The notes: generated by a model not told the origin, from the letters alone. DNA of 64,000 nt from Burkholderia sp. HI2500 (GCF_002223055.1 NZ_NKFL01000006.1:1798001-1862000); one strand, 5' to 3'; positions 47,655 to 56,532 are shown, counted from the stretch's first letter. Numbers and translations are program-made.

Positions 47655-48653
47655 ATGGCCGTTTTCACTGCTGTTTCCGACTCCGATCTCGCGCAATGGA
47701 TGCGCCACTACGAACTGGGCGACGTGCTTGCGTTCCGCGGCATTCCGTCCGGTATCGAAAACAGCAACTTCTTCCTGACGACGACGCGCGGCGAGTACGT
47801 CCTCACGATCTTCGAAAAGCTCACGGCGCAGCAACTGCCGTTCTATCTCGACCTGATGCGCCATCTGGCCGGCCACGGCGTGCCGGTGCCGGATCCGATC
47901 CCGCGTGACGACGGCGCGCTGTTCGGCGAGCTGCACGGCAAGCCGGCCGCGATCGTCACGAAGCTCGACGGTTCGGCCGAACTGGCGCCGGGGGTCGAAC
48001 ACTGCATCGAGGTCGGGCAGATGCTCGCGCGCCTGCACCTCGCCGGCCGCGACTATCCGCGCACCCAGCCGAACCTGCGCAGCCTGCCGTGGTGGCGGGA
48101 AAACGTGCCGGCGATCGTGCCGTTCATCACGGATGAGCAGCGCGCGCTGCTGGAAGGCGAACTCGCGCACCAGGCCAGCTTCTTCGCGTCGGCCGACTAC
48201 GCGGCGCTGCCGGCCGGGCCGTGCCATTGCGACCTGTTCCGCGACAACGTGCTGTTCGCGCACGCGGCGCCCGGCACCGGCCACGACGTGCGGCTCGGCG
48301 GTTTCTTCGACTTCTATTTCGCGGGCTGCGACAAGTGGCTGTTCGACGTCGCGGTCACGGTCAACGACTGGTGCGTCGACCTCGCGACCGGCGTGCTCGA
48401 CGTCGCGCGCGCCGACGCGCTGCTGCGCGCGTACCAGACCGTGCGGCCGTTCACGGCCGAGGAGCGCCGCCACTGGAGCGACATGCTGCGCGCGGGCGCG
48501 TACCGCTTCTGGGTGTCGCGCCTGTACGACTTCTACCTGCCGCGCGCGGCCGAGATGCTCAAGCCGCACGACCCCGGCCATTTCGAACGCATCCTGCGCG
48601 AGCGTATCGCGCATACGCCCGCGCTTCCCGAGATCCACACCGCATGCAACTGA
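47655..48653 (+). CDS. thrB: Homoserine kinase (ThrB type II)
   Basis: Phosphorylates homoserine to O-phosphohomoserine, the penultimate step to threonine. This is the form with an aminoglycoside-phosphotransferase fold (332 residues), not the GHMP form of enterics. The catalytic [11 protein letters not shown] (HxDxxxxN) lies near residue 195, and the metal-binding [19 protein letters not shown] follows. N-terminal [22 protein letters not shown] supplies the phosphate loop and Lys-equivalent region. Its 3' end overlaps the next gene by 10 bp. Confidence 0.95.
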   Translation: MAVFTAVSDSDLAQWMRHYELGDVLAFRGIPSGIENSNFFLTTTRGEYVLTIFEKLTAQQLPFYLDLMRHLAGHGVPVPDPIPRDDGALFGELHGKPAAIVTKLDGSAELAPGVEHCIEVGQMLARLHLAGRDYPRTQPNLRSLPWWRENVPAIVPFITDEQRALLEGELAHQASFFASADYAALPAGPCHCDLFRDNVLFAHAAPGTGHDVRLGGFFDFYFAGCDKWLFDVAVTVNDWCVDLATGVLDVARADALLRAYQTVRPFTAEERRHWSDMLRAGAYRFWVSRLYDFYLPRAAEMLKPHDPGHFERILRERIAHTPALPEIHTACN

Positions 48654-49453
48654 TCGAAGTGCCCGCCAAAACGGGCTATGTCTGGTTCCGTCAAGGCGTC
48701 TGGCTGTTCCGCCGGAACCCGCTCGCGTTCATCACGCTGTTCTTCACGTACCTGCTGGCGATCACGCTGATATCGATGGTGCCCGTGATCGGCTCCGCGT
48801 TGCCGCTGGTATTCATTCCCGGCGTCGCGGTCGGCTTCATGGCCGCGTGCCGCGACACGGTGGCCGGCAAGCCCGTGATGCCGACGATCCTCGTCGACGG
48901 CTTCCGCTCGTACGGCACCGTCGCGACCCAGCGGCTGCTCGTGCTCGGCGTGCTCTACGTCGCGTCGATGGTGGTCGTGTTCGCCGCTTCGTCGTTCGTG
49001 GACGGCGGCGCGCTGTTCCACGTGATGATGGGCGCGGCCGACGAAGCCAGCACGACGCCGGAAGCGCTCGCCGCACAAGGCACGCTCGGCGCGCTGTTCT
49101 TCGCGACGCTGCTGTACCTGCCGGTCGCGATGCTGTTCTGGTTCGCGCCGGTGCTGGTCGCGTGGCATGACGTCCCGCCCGCCAAGGCGCTGTTCTTCAG
49201 CGTCGTCAGCTGCTGGCGCAATCGCGGCGCGTTCGTCGTGTATGGCGTGCTGTGGTTCGCCGTCGCGCTCGGCACGTCGCTCGCGCTGTCGCTGCTGCTG
49301 CAGGCGCTCGGCGCCGGCGCCTATGCGCTGACGATCATGATGCCGGTGACGATCATCATCGTCACGATGCTGTACTGCTCGTTCTACGCGACCTATCGCG
49401 GCTGCTTCGGCGTACAGGAACCGGGGGCGACGACCACCACGTCGGGCCGCTGA
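48644..49453 (+). CDS. BPSS1780-type multi-pass membrane protein
   Basis: A 269-residue inner-membrane protein with about six hydrophobic helices (for example [20 protein letters not shown] and [24 protein letters not shown]). It resembles a family of uncharacterised Burkholderia membrane proteins. The start [26 protein letters not shown] lies within the end of thrB, so translation is coupled to it. Whether this reflects a role in threonine or homoserine metabolism is unknown. Confidence 0.85.
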   Translation: MQLIEVPAKTGYVWFRQGVWLFRRNPLAFITLFFTYLLAITLISMVPVIGSALPLVFIPGVAVGFMAACRDTVAGKPVMPTILVDGFRSYGTVATQRLLVLGVLYVASMVVVFAASSFVDGGALFHVMMGAADEASTTPEALAAQGTLGALFFATLLYLPVAMLFWFAPVLVAWHDVPPAKALFFSVVSCWRNRGAFVVYGVLWFAVALGTSLALSLLLQALGAGAYALTIMMPVTIIIVTMLYCSFYATYRGCFGVQEPGATTTTSGR

Positions 49454-49586
49454 AGTCTCTCCGGCCGGCGCGCGGCGCCGGCCCGCCGTTCTTCGCGCCG
49501 GGTGGCCTCCCGGCGCCCTCGCCCTTCCCCCGCCTCCGGCAGCCCCGCTCGTCGCCGACCGCCCCTGTTCATCCCGATCTTTTGCG

Positions 49587-49612
49587 CGCAAAATAATTTG
49601 CGTACAAATTGT
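49587..49612 (+). promoter_or_regulatory. Operator-like repeats in the ohrR promoter region
   Basis: CGCAAA-ATAA-TTTGCG (49587-49602) is followed by ACAAATTGT (49604-49612) within an AT-rich patch about 30 bp ahead of ohrR. It resembles the perfect palindrome before ohr and is consistent with OhrR autoregulation. Confidence 0.55.
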
Positions 49613-49639
49613 TCGCGCGTTCGCCGCGCCGCCCGAATC

Positions 49640-50092
49640 ATGGACCGCCTGCCTCCGCTGCCCCAGACACTCGACGAGCAACTCTGCTTCGCGCTCTACT
49701 CGACTTCGCACGCGATGACGAAGGCGTACAAGCCGCTGCTCGACAAGCTGTCGCTGACCTATCCCCAATATCTCGCGATGCTCGTGCTGTGGGAACGCGA
49801 CGACATCGCCGTGAAGGACATCGCCGCGCGGCTCGACCTCGACCCGGCCACGGTCACGCCCCTGCTGAAGCGGCTTGAGGCGCTCGGCTACGTCGAGCGT
49901 GTGCGCAGCGCAGCCGACGAACGCATCGTGAACGTGCTTGTGACGCCGGAAGGCCGTGCGTTGAAGGAGCGCGCGCGCTCGGTGCCCGCCGATCTCTTTT
50001 GCGCGATGCAGCAATCGCCCGACTTCCTGGTCAGGCTGCGCGCCGATCTTCAGCAGTTGCGCGACGCACTGTCGGCCGCCAACGAACGCTGA
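49640..50092 (+). CDS. ohrR: MarR-family peroxide sensor OhrR
   Basis: Repressor of the organic hydroperoxide resistance gene, inactivated when a reactive Cys is oxidised by lipid or organic peroxides. The 150-residue protein starts at MDRLPPLPQTLDEQLCFALYS; Cys16 corresponds to the sensing Cys of OhrR. KAYKPLLDKLSLTYPQYLAMLVLWE is a hallmark segment, and the winged helix includes AARLDLDPATVTPLLKRLEALGYVERVRSAADER. The frame is open upstream, but that part is unlike the family. It is followed by a terminator and ohr. Confidence 0.95.
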   Translation: MDRLPPLPQTLDEQLCFALYSTSHAMTKAYKPLLDKLSLTYPQYLAMLVLWERDDIAVKDIAARLDLDPATVTPLLKRLEALGYVERVRSAADERIVNVLVTPEGRALKERARSVPADLFCAMQQSPDFLVRLRADLQQLRDALSAANER

Positions 50093-50112
50093 CAGCCGAG
50101 CCTTGATGAACC

Positions 50113-50137
50113 GGCCCGACACTGTCGGGCCTTTTCT
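50113..50137 (+). terminator. Terminator between ohrR and ohr
   Basis: GGCCCGAC-ACT-GTCGGGCC followed by TTTTCTT, 20 bp past the ohrR stop; it makes the two genes separate transcripts. Confidence 0.85.
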
Positions 50138-50154
50138 TCAAAAAATTCATTTGC

Positions 50155-50171
50155 ACACAAATGATTTGTGT
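50155..50171 (+). promoter_or_regulatory. OhrR operator before ohr
   Basis: A perfect 8-1-8 palindrome, ACACAAATGATTTGTGT, in the AT-rich promoter region about 80 bp upstream of ohr. A related repeat occurs ahead of ohrR, which supports a shared regulator. Confidence 0.7.
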
Positions 50172-50249
50172 TCTATTGTTTGTAGGTGGCCGGCGACACC
50201 CCGTTCGACCGGGCCGCTTTTCCTCCCTTTTCCAGACAGGAGCTGCACG

Positions 50250-50669
50250 ATGAACATTCTGTACAAGACCAGCGCCACGAGCACGGGTGGCCGCGACGGC
50301 CGCGCGGTATCCGCTGACAACAAGCTGGAAGTGAAGCTGGCCGCGCCGCGCGAACTCGGCGGCACGGGCGCGGAAGGCACGAATCCGGAGCAGCTGTTTG
50401 CCGCAGGTTACTCGGCCTGTTTCCTGAGCGCGATGAAATTCGTCGCGGGCCAGGACAAGAAGGCGCTGCCGGCCGACACGCAGGTCACGGCGGAAGTCGG
50501 CATCGGCCCGAACGACGCAGGCGGCTTCGGGCTGGACGTCGAACTGCGCGTCTCGCTGCCGGGGTTCGACAAGGCCGACGCGCAAGCGCTGGTCGAAAAG
50601 GCGCACCACGTGTGCCCGTATTCGAACGCGACGCGCAACAACGTGCCGGTGCGCCTGACGGTCGTCTGA
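50250..50669 (+). CDS. ohr: Organic hydroperoxide resistance protein Ohr
   Basis: Thiol peroxidase (139 residues) that reduces fatty-acid and other organic hydroperoxides using lipoylated proteins as reductant. OsmC/Ohr fold with the two redox-active cysteines, Cys57 in AAGYSACFLSAM and Cys122 in HHVCPYSNATR. Start at MNILYKTSATSTGGRDGRA with CAGGAGC ahead; the longer frame is rejected. Controlled by the adjacent OhrR through the palindrome at 50155. Confidence 0.96.
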   Translation: MNILYKTSATSTGGRDGRAVSADNKLEVKLAAPRELGGTGAEGTNPEQLFAAGYSACFLSAMKFVAGQDKKALPADTQVTAEVGIGPNDAGGFGLDVELRVSLPGFDKADAQALVEKAHHVCPYSNATRNNVPVRLTVV

Positions 50670-50691
50670 CGCGACACAAGGCCTGGAATGC

Positions 50692-50731
50692 AAAAAGGGC
50701 GCGTGCGGCATGGTGCCGCACGCGCCCTTTT
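50692..50731. terminator. Strong terminator between ohr and convergent DUF3563 gene
   Basis: An 18-bp stem (AAAAGGGCGCGTGCGGCA and complement) with a three-base loop, A-run on the left and T-run on the right. It can terminate both convergent transcripts. Confidence 0.92.
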
Positions 50732-50782
50732 CTGCTGCGTGACTCGCCGGAGCGGCGGACCTGACTGCCCGCCCTGCGCTCC

Positions 50783-50959
50783 TTAGCGCGAACCGAACGT
50801 GTACGGGCGGTTCATCGCCGCTTCGCGATCGATCTTGCGCATGCGGAATTCGAGATCATAGATGTCGGTGGCTTCGGCCAGGTACGCGTCGGCGCGCTCT
50901 TTCGAGGCCTTTTCAGCGTTCTTGGTCAGCATCAGGAAGAGGTGGCTCAGCAGGTACAT
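50783..50959 (-). CDS. DUF3563 microprotein
   Basis: A 58-residue protein beginning MYLLSHLFLMLTKNAEKAS and containing ADAYLAEATDIYDLEFRMRKIDREAA. The segment YLAEATDIYDLEFRMR is the DUF3563 hallmark (family members read YLAxAxDLxDLExRMR). The N-terminal part is amphipathic or weakly hydrophobic and may contact the membrane; the rest is charged helix. Function unknown. GAGAT precedes the ATG. A 36-bp palindrome centred on a TATAAT lies just upstream, implying tight control. The stop is a TAA at 50783-50785. Confidence 0.88.
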   Translation of the reverse strand: MYLLSHLFLMLTKNAEKASKERADAYLAEATDIYDLEFRMRKIDREAAMNRPYTFGSR

Positions 50960-50988
50960 GGTTGATCTCGCAATCCAAAGGTTCTTTG

Positions 50989-51033
50989 ACTAGGGTTTTC
51001 CCGAATTATAGGGAAAACCCTAGTCTTTGGCCA
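50989..51033 (-). promoter_or_regulatory. DUF3563 promoter embedded in a 36-bp palindrome
   Basis: On the minus strand, ACTAGGGTTTTCCC and its exact complement (14-bp arms, 51024-51011 and 51002-50989) surround TATAATTC. The TATAAT (51010-51005) pairs with TGGCCA (51033-51028) at 17-bp spacing. A dimeric regulator binding the arms would cover the -10 from both sides. As RNA the arms would also form a long hairpin if transcription began further upstream. Confidence 0.6.
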
Positions 51034-51055
51034 GCGTCGATCAGAAGGTGCGTCG

Positions 51056-52150
51056 TTAGGTCGCCACAGTGCGGCGCTGGGTTTCGAAAAAGGCCCAGAT
51101 CATCGCGCTCGCATCGGGGCCGACCGCCGCGTGGAACGGCACGGCTTCGTCGCCGCCGGCCCACGCATGGTCGAGCCCTTTCACATGACAGAGCCGCACG
51201 ACCGGCTCGCCGTCGCGGCAGACATCGGTGATCTGCGCGCCCGCGTCGCGCGTCTCGACCCGTTCGCCGCCACGCAACGCGCCGCGGCTGTCGGCAAGCC
51301 CGTTCAGGCGCATGAATTGCACCGTCAGCTGGTCGGCATTTTTCGGCGCGACCACGTGGTCACCGTCGCCCTGGACGACCAGCGCCGGCATGCCCGGATA
51401 CGCGGCGGCATCGACCAGCGCGTCGACGGCCGCCGCCGGGTTCTGGCGCACGCCGCGCCGCATCACATCCATCGCGGTAATGCCCGAGGTCGCCTCGCCG
51501 AGCGCCGGGCCCGAATGCAGCGCCACCGCCGCGAAACGGTCCGGATGGTGCAGTGCGAGAAGCGACGCGAGACCCGCGCCGGCCGACAACCCCGCGACAT
51601 AGACACGCGACGCGTCGAAACCGTGTTCGTCGACGAGCGCGTCGACGAGCGACGCCACCGCGTTCGCCTCGCCGCGGCCCGCGCGGTCGGTATCTTCATA
51701 CCAGTGCCAGCAGCCGTGCGCGTGCGCGCGCAGCGACTGCTCCGGATACAGCACCGCAAAGCCGTGCTTGTCGGCCAGCAGGTTCATCCGCGTGCCTTGC
51801 ACGAATTCGTCGACGGACTGCTGGCAGCCGTGCAGCATCACCACGAGCGGCATCGCGCCACGCCGGCGGCCGGGCGGCACATAAAGGCCGTATGCGAGAT
51901 TCTGGACGAGGCGCCCGAGCGCGGGGGCCATCGGATGTTCGCCGCGCGTCCACTCGCCGGCCGCCCATGCGGCCGCGCGCGGTCGCACGCGCGATTCGCG
52001 CGGCGGGGACAGATCGGATACGGCGGCGGAGGCCGCAGCCTCGAGTGCATCGCGTGTGATGCGCTGCGCATCGCGCGCCGAGCGTTTGGCGGCCGGAGAC
52101 AGCATGCGTTTCATGCCGCCCAGCCACACCTTGGTCAGACTTTTGGTCAT
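51056..52150 (-). CDS. PHB depolymerase-family esterase
   Basis: A 364-residue alpha/beta hydrolase of the short-chain polyhydroxyalkanoate depolymerase/feruloyl-esterase-like family. Residues: oxyanion region VVMLHGCQQS, nucleophile Ser in the lipase box GLSAG, Asp in VVQGDGDHVVAPKNA, and His in GLDHAWAGGD. There is no clear signal peptide; the N-terminal 80 residues are basic and Ala-rich, and it may stay in the cytoplasm or be exported by another route. Its actual ester substrate is not determined. Confidence 0.9.
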   Translation of the reverse strand: MTKSLTKVWLGGMKRMLSPAAKRSARDAQRITRDALEAAASAAVSDLSPPRESRVRPRAAAWAAGEWTRGEHPMAPALGRLVQNLAYGLYVPPGRRRGAMPLVVMLHGCQQSVDEFVQGTRMNLLADKHGFAVLYPEQSLRAHAHGCWHWYEDTDRAGRGEANAVASLVDALVDEHGFDASRVYVAGLSAGAGLASLLALHHPDRFAAVALHSGPALGEATSGITAMDVMRRGVRQNPAAAVDALVDAAAYPGMPALVVQGDGDHVVAPKNADQLTVQFMRLNGLADSRGALRGGERVETRDAGAQITDVCRDGEPVVRLCHVKGLDHAWAGGDEAVPFHAAVGPDASAMIWAFFETQRRTVAT

Positions 52151-52398
52151 CGATCGGGCTCGCAGTCAGGAAAAATAGGGGCACCACAGCGGATGCATCG
52201 TTCGTCTTTGTGCAATGCACCATAACATTGTTTCTCGGACTTTTCCTGCATGCGGATCGTTCCCGGTCGCGCAAAAAACGGGGCTCATGCGCACGCGGCG
52301 CTATACTGGGGCTTCGCCGCTTGTATCCGTTGTAGTCGTTCTTTCCGGCTCGCGCGTTGATTTAAGCATCCTCCCCGCCTTCGTTCGTCCCCTTCCCG

Positions 52399-53097
52399 AT
52401 GTTTGACCTGTCGTCTCACCTGTGGATCATGATCACCGCGTTCGGCGGCGCCGGCCTGACCTTGCCGCTCGCGATCACGATCGCCGTCTGGCTGGCGCTC
52501 GGCTATTCGTGGCAGCGCGCGGCCGCGTGGCTCGGCGTGCTCGCGGCCGCGATCGGCGTGGTCGCGCTCACGAAGATCGCATTCCTCGGCTGGGGGATCG
52601 GCATCCGCAAGTGGGATTTCACGGGGTTCAGCGGCCATGCGATGCTGTCGACGTCGGTCTATCCGGTCGCGATTTTCCTGGCGCTGATCCGCACGCGCAC
52701 GCCGGTGCGACTCGCCGGCATCGCGCTCGGGCTCGCGGCCGGCGTCGCGGTCGGCGTGTCGCGCGTCGCGCTCGATGCCCATTCGCCGTCCGAATCGATC
52801 ACCGGCTGCATCGTCGGCGCGATCGCCGCGATCGCGTTCATCGCCGGTTCGTGGCGCGCGGTGCCGCACCGCTGGTCGGTGCCCGCGGTCGTCGCGAGCC
52901 TCGCGCTCGTGACCGTGGCGCTGCACGGCATCACGGTGCCGTCACATCGCTGGGTCACCAAGGTGGCGCTGCAACTGTCGGGCCACGAGCGTCCGTTCGT
53001 CCGCGCGCGCTGGAAGGCCAACCCGAACTACCGCCCTGCTTCGCAGCCGTCGTCGCTGCAGCGCACCCAATCGTCGCCGCACACGCTCCGTACGTGA
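52399..53097 (+). CDS. PAP2-family membrane phosphatase
   Basis: A 232-residue inner-membrane protein with about six helices carrying the PAP2 acid-phosphatase motifs. FSGHAMLST supplies the motif 2 SGH, and SRVALDAHSPSE supplies motif 3 with catalytic His, ending in Glu instead of the usual Asp. The first motif (KxxxxxxRP) is weak here, around IRKWDF. It likely removes a phosphate from a lipid such as phosphatidate or undecaprenyl diphosphate. TATACT at about 52302 may be part of its promoter. Confidence 0.85.
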   Translation: MFDLSSHLWIMITAFGGAGLTLPLAITIAVWLALGYSWQRAAAWLGVLAAAIGVVALTKIAFLGWGIGIRKWDFTGFSGHAMLSTSVYPVAIFLALIRTRTPVRLAGIALGLAAGVAVGVSRVALDAHSPSESITGCIVGAIAAIAFIAGSWRAVPHRWSVPAVVASLALVTVALHGITVPSHRWVTKVALQLSGHERPFVRARWKANPNYRPASQPSSLQRTQSSPHTLRT

Positions 53098-53173
53098 CCG
53101 GCCATCCGGCCGTCGCGTTCGCCACTTTTCACGTCTGACCATTCCATGCGCGCCGTCGCATGAGCGGTATGTC

Positions 53174-53202
53174 GAGCGTTATAACCCGCCCTATATTACG
53201 AT
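53174..53202 (+). promoter_or_regulatory. ModE-binding site upstream of modA
   Basis: Two half-sites, CGTTATAA (53177-53184) and TATATTACGAT (53192-53202), with a GC spacer. The right half matches 10 of 11 bases of the ModE consensus TATATAACGAT and the left half matches in part. It is about 33 bp upstream of the modA ATG, where ModE-molybdate would repress transport. Confidence 0.75.
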
Positions 53203-53234
53203 TACGGTTTCCACCCATTCAAAACGAATCCACC

Positions 53235-54035
53235 ATGCGCTCAACCGTCCGTCCGCTTCGCCGCACCCTGCTTCGCCTGCTGCCGATCGCCACGCTTGCC
53301 GCTGCCGGTATCGCGTTCAGCGCGCCCGCTTCCGCTGCCGACGAACTGGTCGTGTCGGCCGCTGCCAGCCTGACGAACGCGTTCAAGGCCGTCGGTGACG
53401 CGTACGAGAAGCAGCATCCGGAGACCAAGGTGCTGTTCAACTTCGGCGCGTCGGACGTGCTGATGCAGCAGATCACCAAGGGCGCGCCGGCCGACGTGTT
53501 CGCGTCGGCCGACCAGAAGGCGATGGATCGCGCGGCGGACGAAAAGGTGATCGTGCCCGCCACGCGTCGCGATTTCGCGGCGAACTCGCTCGTGCTGATC
53601 GTGCCGGCGGACAGCAAGGCCGCCGCGCCGACGGCGCTGAACGACCTGACCGCGCCCGGCGTGAAACGCATCGCGTATGGCGACCCGGCATCGGTGCCGG
53701 TCGGCCGCTACACGGAAGGCGCGCTGCGCGCGGCCGGCGTGTGGGATGCCGTCAGCGCGAAGGGCGTGCTGGCCGCCAACGTGCGCCAGAGCCTCGACTA
53801 TGTCGCGCGCGGCGAAGTCGATGCGGGCTTCGTGTTCGGCACCGACGCCGCGATCATGCCGGGCCGCGTGAAGGTCGCGCTGACGGTGCCGACGAAGACG
53901 GCCATCACCTATCCCATCGCCGTGGTCAAGGACAGCCGCCACGCCGCGCAGGCGCAGTCGTTCATCGACTTCGTCGCGTCGCCGCAGGGCCAGGCCGTGC
54001 TGTCGACATTCGGCTTCAAGCCCGCGGGCAAGTGA
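53235..54035 (+). CDS. modA: Molybdate ABC transporter, periplasmic binding protein
   Basis: Captures molybdate (and tungstate) in the periplasm and delivers it to ModBC. The 266-residue precursor starts at MRSTVRPLRRTLL with a signal peptide cut after ASAA (about residue 36). The oxyanion-binding family motifs are present: VSAAASLTNAFKAVG, FNFGASDVLMQQI with GAPADVFASAD, and the later QSLDYVARGEVDAGFVFGTDA. The upstream in-frame extension is rejected. Operon modA-modB-modC follows with 10 and 55 bp gaps, repressed through the ModE box at 53174. Confidence 0.97.
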   Translation: MRSTVRPLRRTLLRLLPIATLAAAGIAFSAPASAADELVVSAAASLTNAFKAVGDAYEKQHPETKVLFNFGASDVLMQQITKGAPADVFASADQKAMDRAADEKVIVPATRRDFAANSLVLIVPADSKAAAPTALNDLTAPGVKRIAYGDPASVPVGRYTEGALRAAGVWDAVSAKGVLAANVRQSLDYVARGEVDAGFVFGTDAAIMPGRVKVALTVPTKTAITYPIAVVKDSRHAAQAQSFIDFVASPQGQAVLSTFGFKPAGK

Positions 54036-54045
54036 GCGTAGCGCG

Positions 54046-54723
54046 ATGCAAGACGCCTGGGTACCGCTGCTGCTGTCGTTGAAGGTTGCCGGCTGGGCAA
54101 CCGCGCTCGACATCGTGCTCGGCGTCGCGGCCGCGTTCATGCTCGCGCGCTGGCGCTCGCCGCTGCGCGACGTCGTCGATTCCGTGCTGACGCTGCCGCT
54201 CGTGCTGCCGCCGACGGTACTCGGCTATTACCTGCTCGTGCTGCTCGGCCGACGCGGCGTGTTCGGCGCGTGGCTCGACACGCTCGGCATCGAGCTCGTC
54301 TTCACGTGGCAAGGCGCGGTGATCGCATCGATGGTCGTCGCGTTTCCATTGATCCTGAAGTCGGCACGGGCGGCGTTCGAAGGCGTGGATCCGCACCTCG
54401 AACGCGCGGCGCGCACGCTCGGGCTCGGCGAAGTCGCGGTGTTTTTCCGCGTGACGCTGCCGCTCGCCACGCGCGGCATTCTCGCGGGTGCGCTGCTCGC
54501 GTTCGCACGCGCGCTCGGCGAGTTCGGCGCAACGCTGATGATCGCGGGCAACCTGCCCGGCCGCACGCAGACGCTGTCGGTCGCGATCTACGCGGCCGTC
54601 CAGGCCGGCGACGACAATACGGCCAACTTCCTCGTGCTGGTGACGTCGATCACCTGCGTGCTCGTACTGCTCGCGACCGGCTGGCTCGTGCCGTCGCGTG
54701 CCCGGCGGGACCAGCTGACATGA
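54046..54723 (+). CDS. modB: Molybdate ABC transporter permease
   Basis: Inner-membrane channel subunit (225 residues, about five helices) with the EAA loop ARALGEFGATLMIAGNLPGRTQTLSVAIY that contacts the ATPase ModC. Begins MQDAWVPLLLSLKVAGWATA. The order and 10-bp spacing from modA confirm the assignment. Confidence 0.97.
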   Translation: MQDAWVPLLLSLKVAGWATALDIVLGVAAAFMLARWRSPLRDVVDSVLTLPLVLPPTVLGYYLLVLLGRRGVFGAWLDTLGIELVFTWQGAVIASMVVAFPLILKSARAAFEGVDPHLERAARTLGLGEVAVFFRVTLPLATRGILAGALLAFARALGEFGATLMIAGNLPGRTQTLSVAIYAAVQAGDDNTANFLVLVTSITCVLVLLATGWLVPSRARRDQLT

Positions 54724-54778
54724 TGCGCTCGCCTCGTTCATCGCCTTTCGCTATCGAGCGGCTTCGACGGAGGCACGC

Positions 54779-55480
54779 ATGAGCCTCGTCGTCGACATCC
54801 GCAAGACCTACGCAAACGCCGAACGCCGCTTCACGCTCGACATGTCGTTCACGGCAACGACGCAGCGCGTCGTGCTGTTCGGGCCGTCCGGTGCGGGCAA
54901 GAGCATGACGCTGCAGGCGATCGCCGGCCTGCTGTCGCCCGACGAAGGCACGATCACGCTGAACGGCGAACCGCTGTTCGACGCCGCTCGCCGCATCGAC
55001 GTGCCGACCCGCGAGCGGCGCGTCGCGTACCTGTTCCAGGATTACGCGCTGTTTCCGCATCTGAACGTGCGCCAGAACATTGCATTCGGGCTCACGTCGG
55101 GGCTGCGCAACCCGCGCGCGAAGACGGTGCCGCCGGAAGTCGCGTACTGGCTGCAGGCGTTCGATCTCGAGGCGCTCGCGGGGCAGTATCCGTCGCAATT
55201 GTCGGGCGGGCAGAAACAGCGCGTCGCGCTGGCGCGCGCACTGGTCGCGCAACCGCGGATCCTGCTGCTCGACGAACCGTTCGCGGCGCTCGACGGTGCC
55301 ATGCGCCAGCGCATGCGTCACGAGCTCGCCGAGTTGCAGGCGCGGCTCGATATCCCGATGGTGCTGATCTCGCACGACCCCGACGACGTCGCCGCGTTCG
55401 GCGACCAGGTCGTGCAGTTGAGCGAAGGACGCGTGCAGGCGGCTCCGCCGCACGCCGAGTGGCCGACGCGCGTCACCTGA
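54779..55480 (+). CDS. modC: Molybdate ABC transporter ATPase, short form without TOBE domain
   Basis: ATP-hydrolysing subunit (233 residues). Walker A GPSGAGKS (about residue 38), Q-loop FQDYALF, signature LSGGQKQR, Walker B ILLLDEPFAALDG and switch His in ISHDPDD are all intact. Enteric ModC has about 350 residues with a C-terminal molybdate-binding TOBE domain that this protein lacks, so transport here is not trans-inhibited through ModC. A short ATG at the expected place follows a 55-bp gap from modB. Confidence 0.95.
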   Translation: MSLVVDIRKTYANAERRFTLDMSFTATTQRVVLFGPSGAGKSMTLQAIAGLLSPDEGTITLNGEPLFDAARRIDVPTRERRVAYLFQDYALFPHLNVRQNIAFGLTSGLRNPRAKTVPPEVAYWLQAFDLEALAGQYPSQLSGGQKQRVALARALVAQPRILLLDEPFAALDGAMRQRMRHELAELQARLDIPMVLISHDPDDVAAFGDQVVQLSEGRVQAAPPHAEWPTRVT

Positions 55481-55647
55481 GCGCGCGAGGCCGTGGTCGT
55501 GGCAGGCAGGTTGGAGCCTGAGAGAAGCCGCGCGTAGCGGCATAGGCTGAAAGCGGAAACGAAGCCGGTGCCGTGCAGGCGCTGTGCGATGCCGGCTTCG
55601 CCCCGCCCGTCACATGACAGTCGATGCGCGCCGCCCGGCCTGCTTCG

Positions 55648-56484
55648 TCAGCCCGTCACCGCAAGAATCACGCTCGACGCCTTGAACAGCGCGATCGCCC
55701 GCTCGCCGGCGTCGAGTTGCAACGCCTCGACGCTGTCGTTGGTCACGACGGCCGTCAGCGTCCCGCCGCCGTCGAGCGCCAGCGTCACCTCGCTGTTCAC
55801 CGCGCCCGCCGCGACGGTTTCCACGCTGCCGCGCAACTGGTTCCGTGCGGACACCTTCAACTCGGGTTCGCCATCGTCGACCGCGAGCACGACCCACGAT
55901 GCCTTCACCAGCGCGCAGGCGTTCGCGCCGACCTGCAGGCCGAGCGCATCGGCGCTCTCGTGCGTCAGCACGGCAACGATCGGCTGTCCGCCGGGCAGCG
56001 TGAGCGTGACTTCGTCGTTGACGGTGCCGCGCACGATCGATGCGACCTTGCCGAACCACTGGTTGCGTGCGCTGGTCTTCATCCCGATCCGGCCGATCAG
56101 CGCCCAGTCGACGTCGAATCCGGCCACGGCCGCGCTTGCTGCCTCGATGAACCGGCGATGCTCGCGCTCGATCGTGCGGAACGCGGCGATCAGCGAAGTG
56201 GCGCGCGGCGTCAGCGTCGTGCCGCCGCCGCCCTTGCCGCCCGTCGAGCGCGCGACGAGCGGTTCGCCGGCAAGATTGTTCATCGTGTCGACCGCATCCC
56301 ACGCGGCCTTGTAGCTGAGGCCGACGGCCTTCGCCGCGCGCGTGATCGAACCGGTGTCGCCGATCGCCGCGAGCAACGCGATGCGCGTGGCGCCGCCGAG
56401 CGTCTGTTCGCCGGCGCGCAGCCACAGCTCGCCGCCCAGTTCGAGCGGTTCGGCGGACGGGAACGAATGCGGTGCGTCGGTCAT
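55648..56484 (-). CDS. modE: Molybdate-responsive regulator ModE
   Basis: A 278-residue transcription factor. The N-terminal LysR-like winged helix includes LLAAIGDTGSITRAAKAVGLSYKAAWDAVDTMN. The C-terminal half has two tandem MOP/TOBE domains (TSARNQWFGKVASIVRGTVNDEVTL and VSARNQLRGSVETVAAGAVNSEVTL), which bind molybdate. Metal-loaded ModE represses modABC and activates molybdoenzyme genes. It is convergent with modC and recognises the box at 53174. Confidence 0.96.
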   Translation of the reverse strand: MTDAPHSFPSAEPLELGGELWLRAGEQTLGGATRIALLAAIGDTGSITRAAKAVGLSYKAAWDAVDTMNNLAGEPLVARSTGGKGGGGTTLTPRATSLIAAFRTIEREHRRFIEAASAAVAGFDVDWALIGRIGMKTSARNQWFGKVASIVRGTVNDEVTLTLPGGQPIVAVLTHESADALGLQVGANACALVKASWVVLAVDDGEPELKVSARNQLRGSVETVAAGAVNSEVTLALDGGGTLTAVVTNDSVEALQLDAGERAIALFKASSVILAVTG

Positions 56485-56532
56485 CGGAATGCGTAGGGAA
56501 ATCGGGCGGCCATTATAGTCAGCGCGTGCCGG

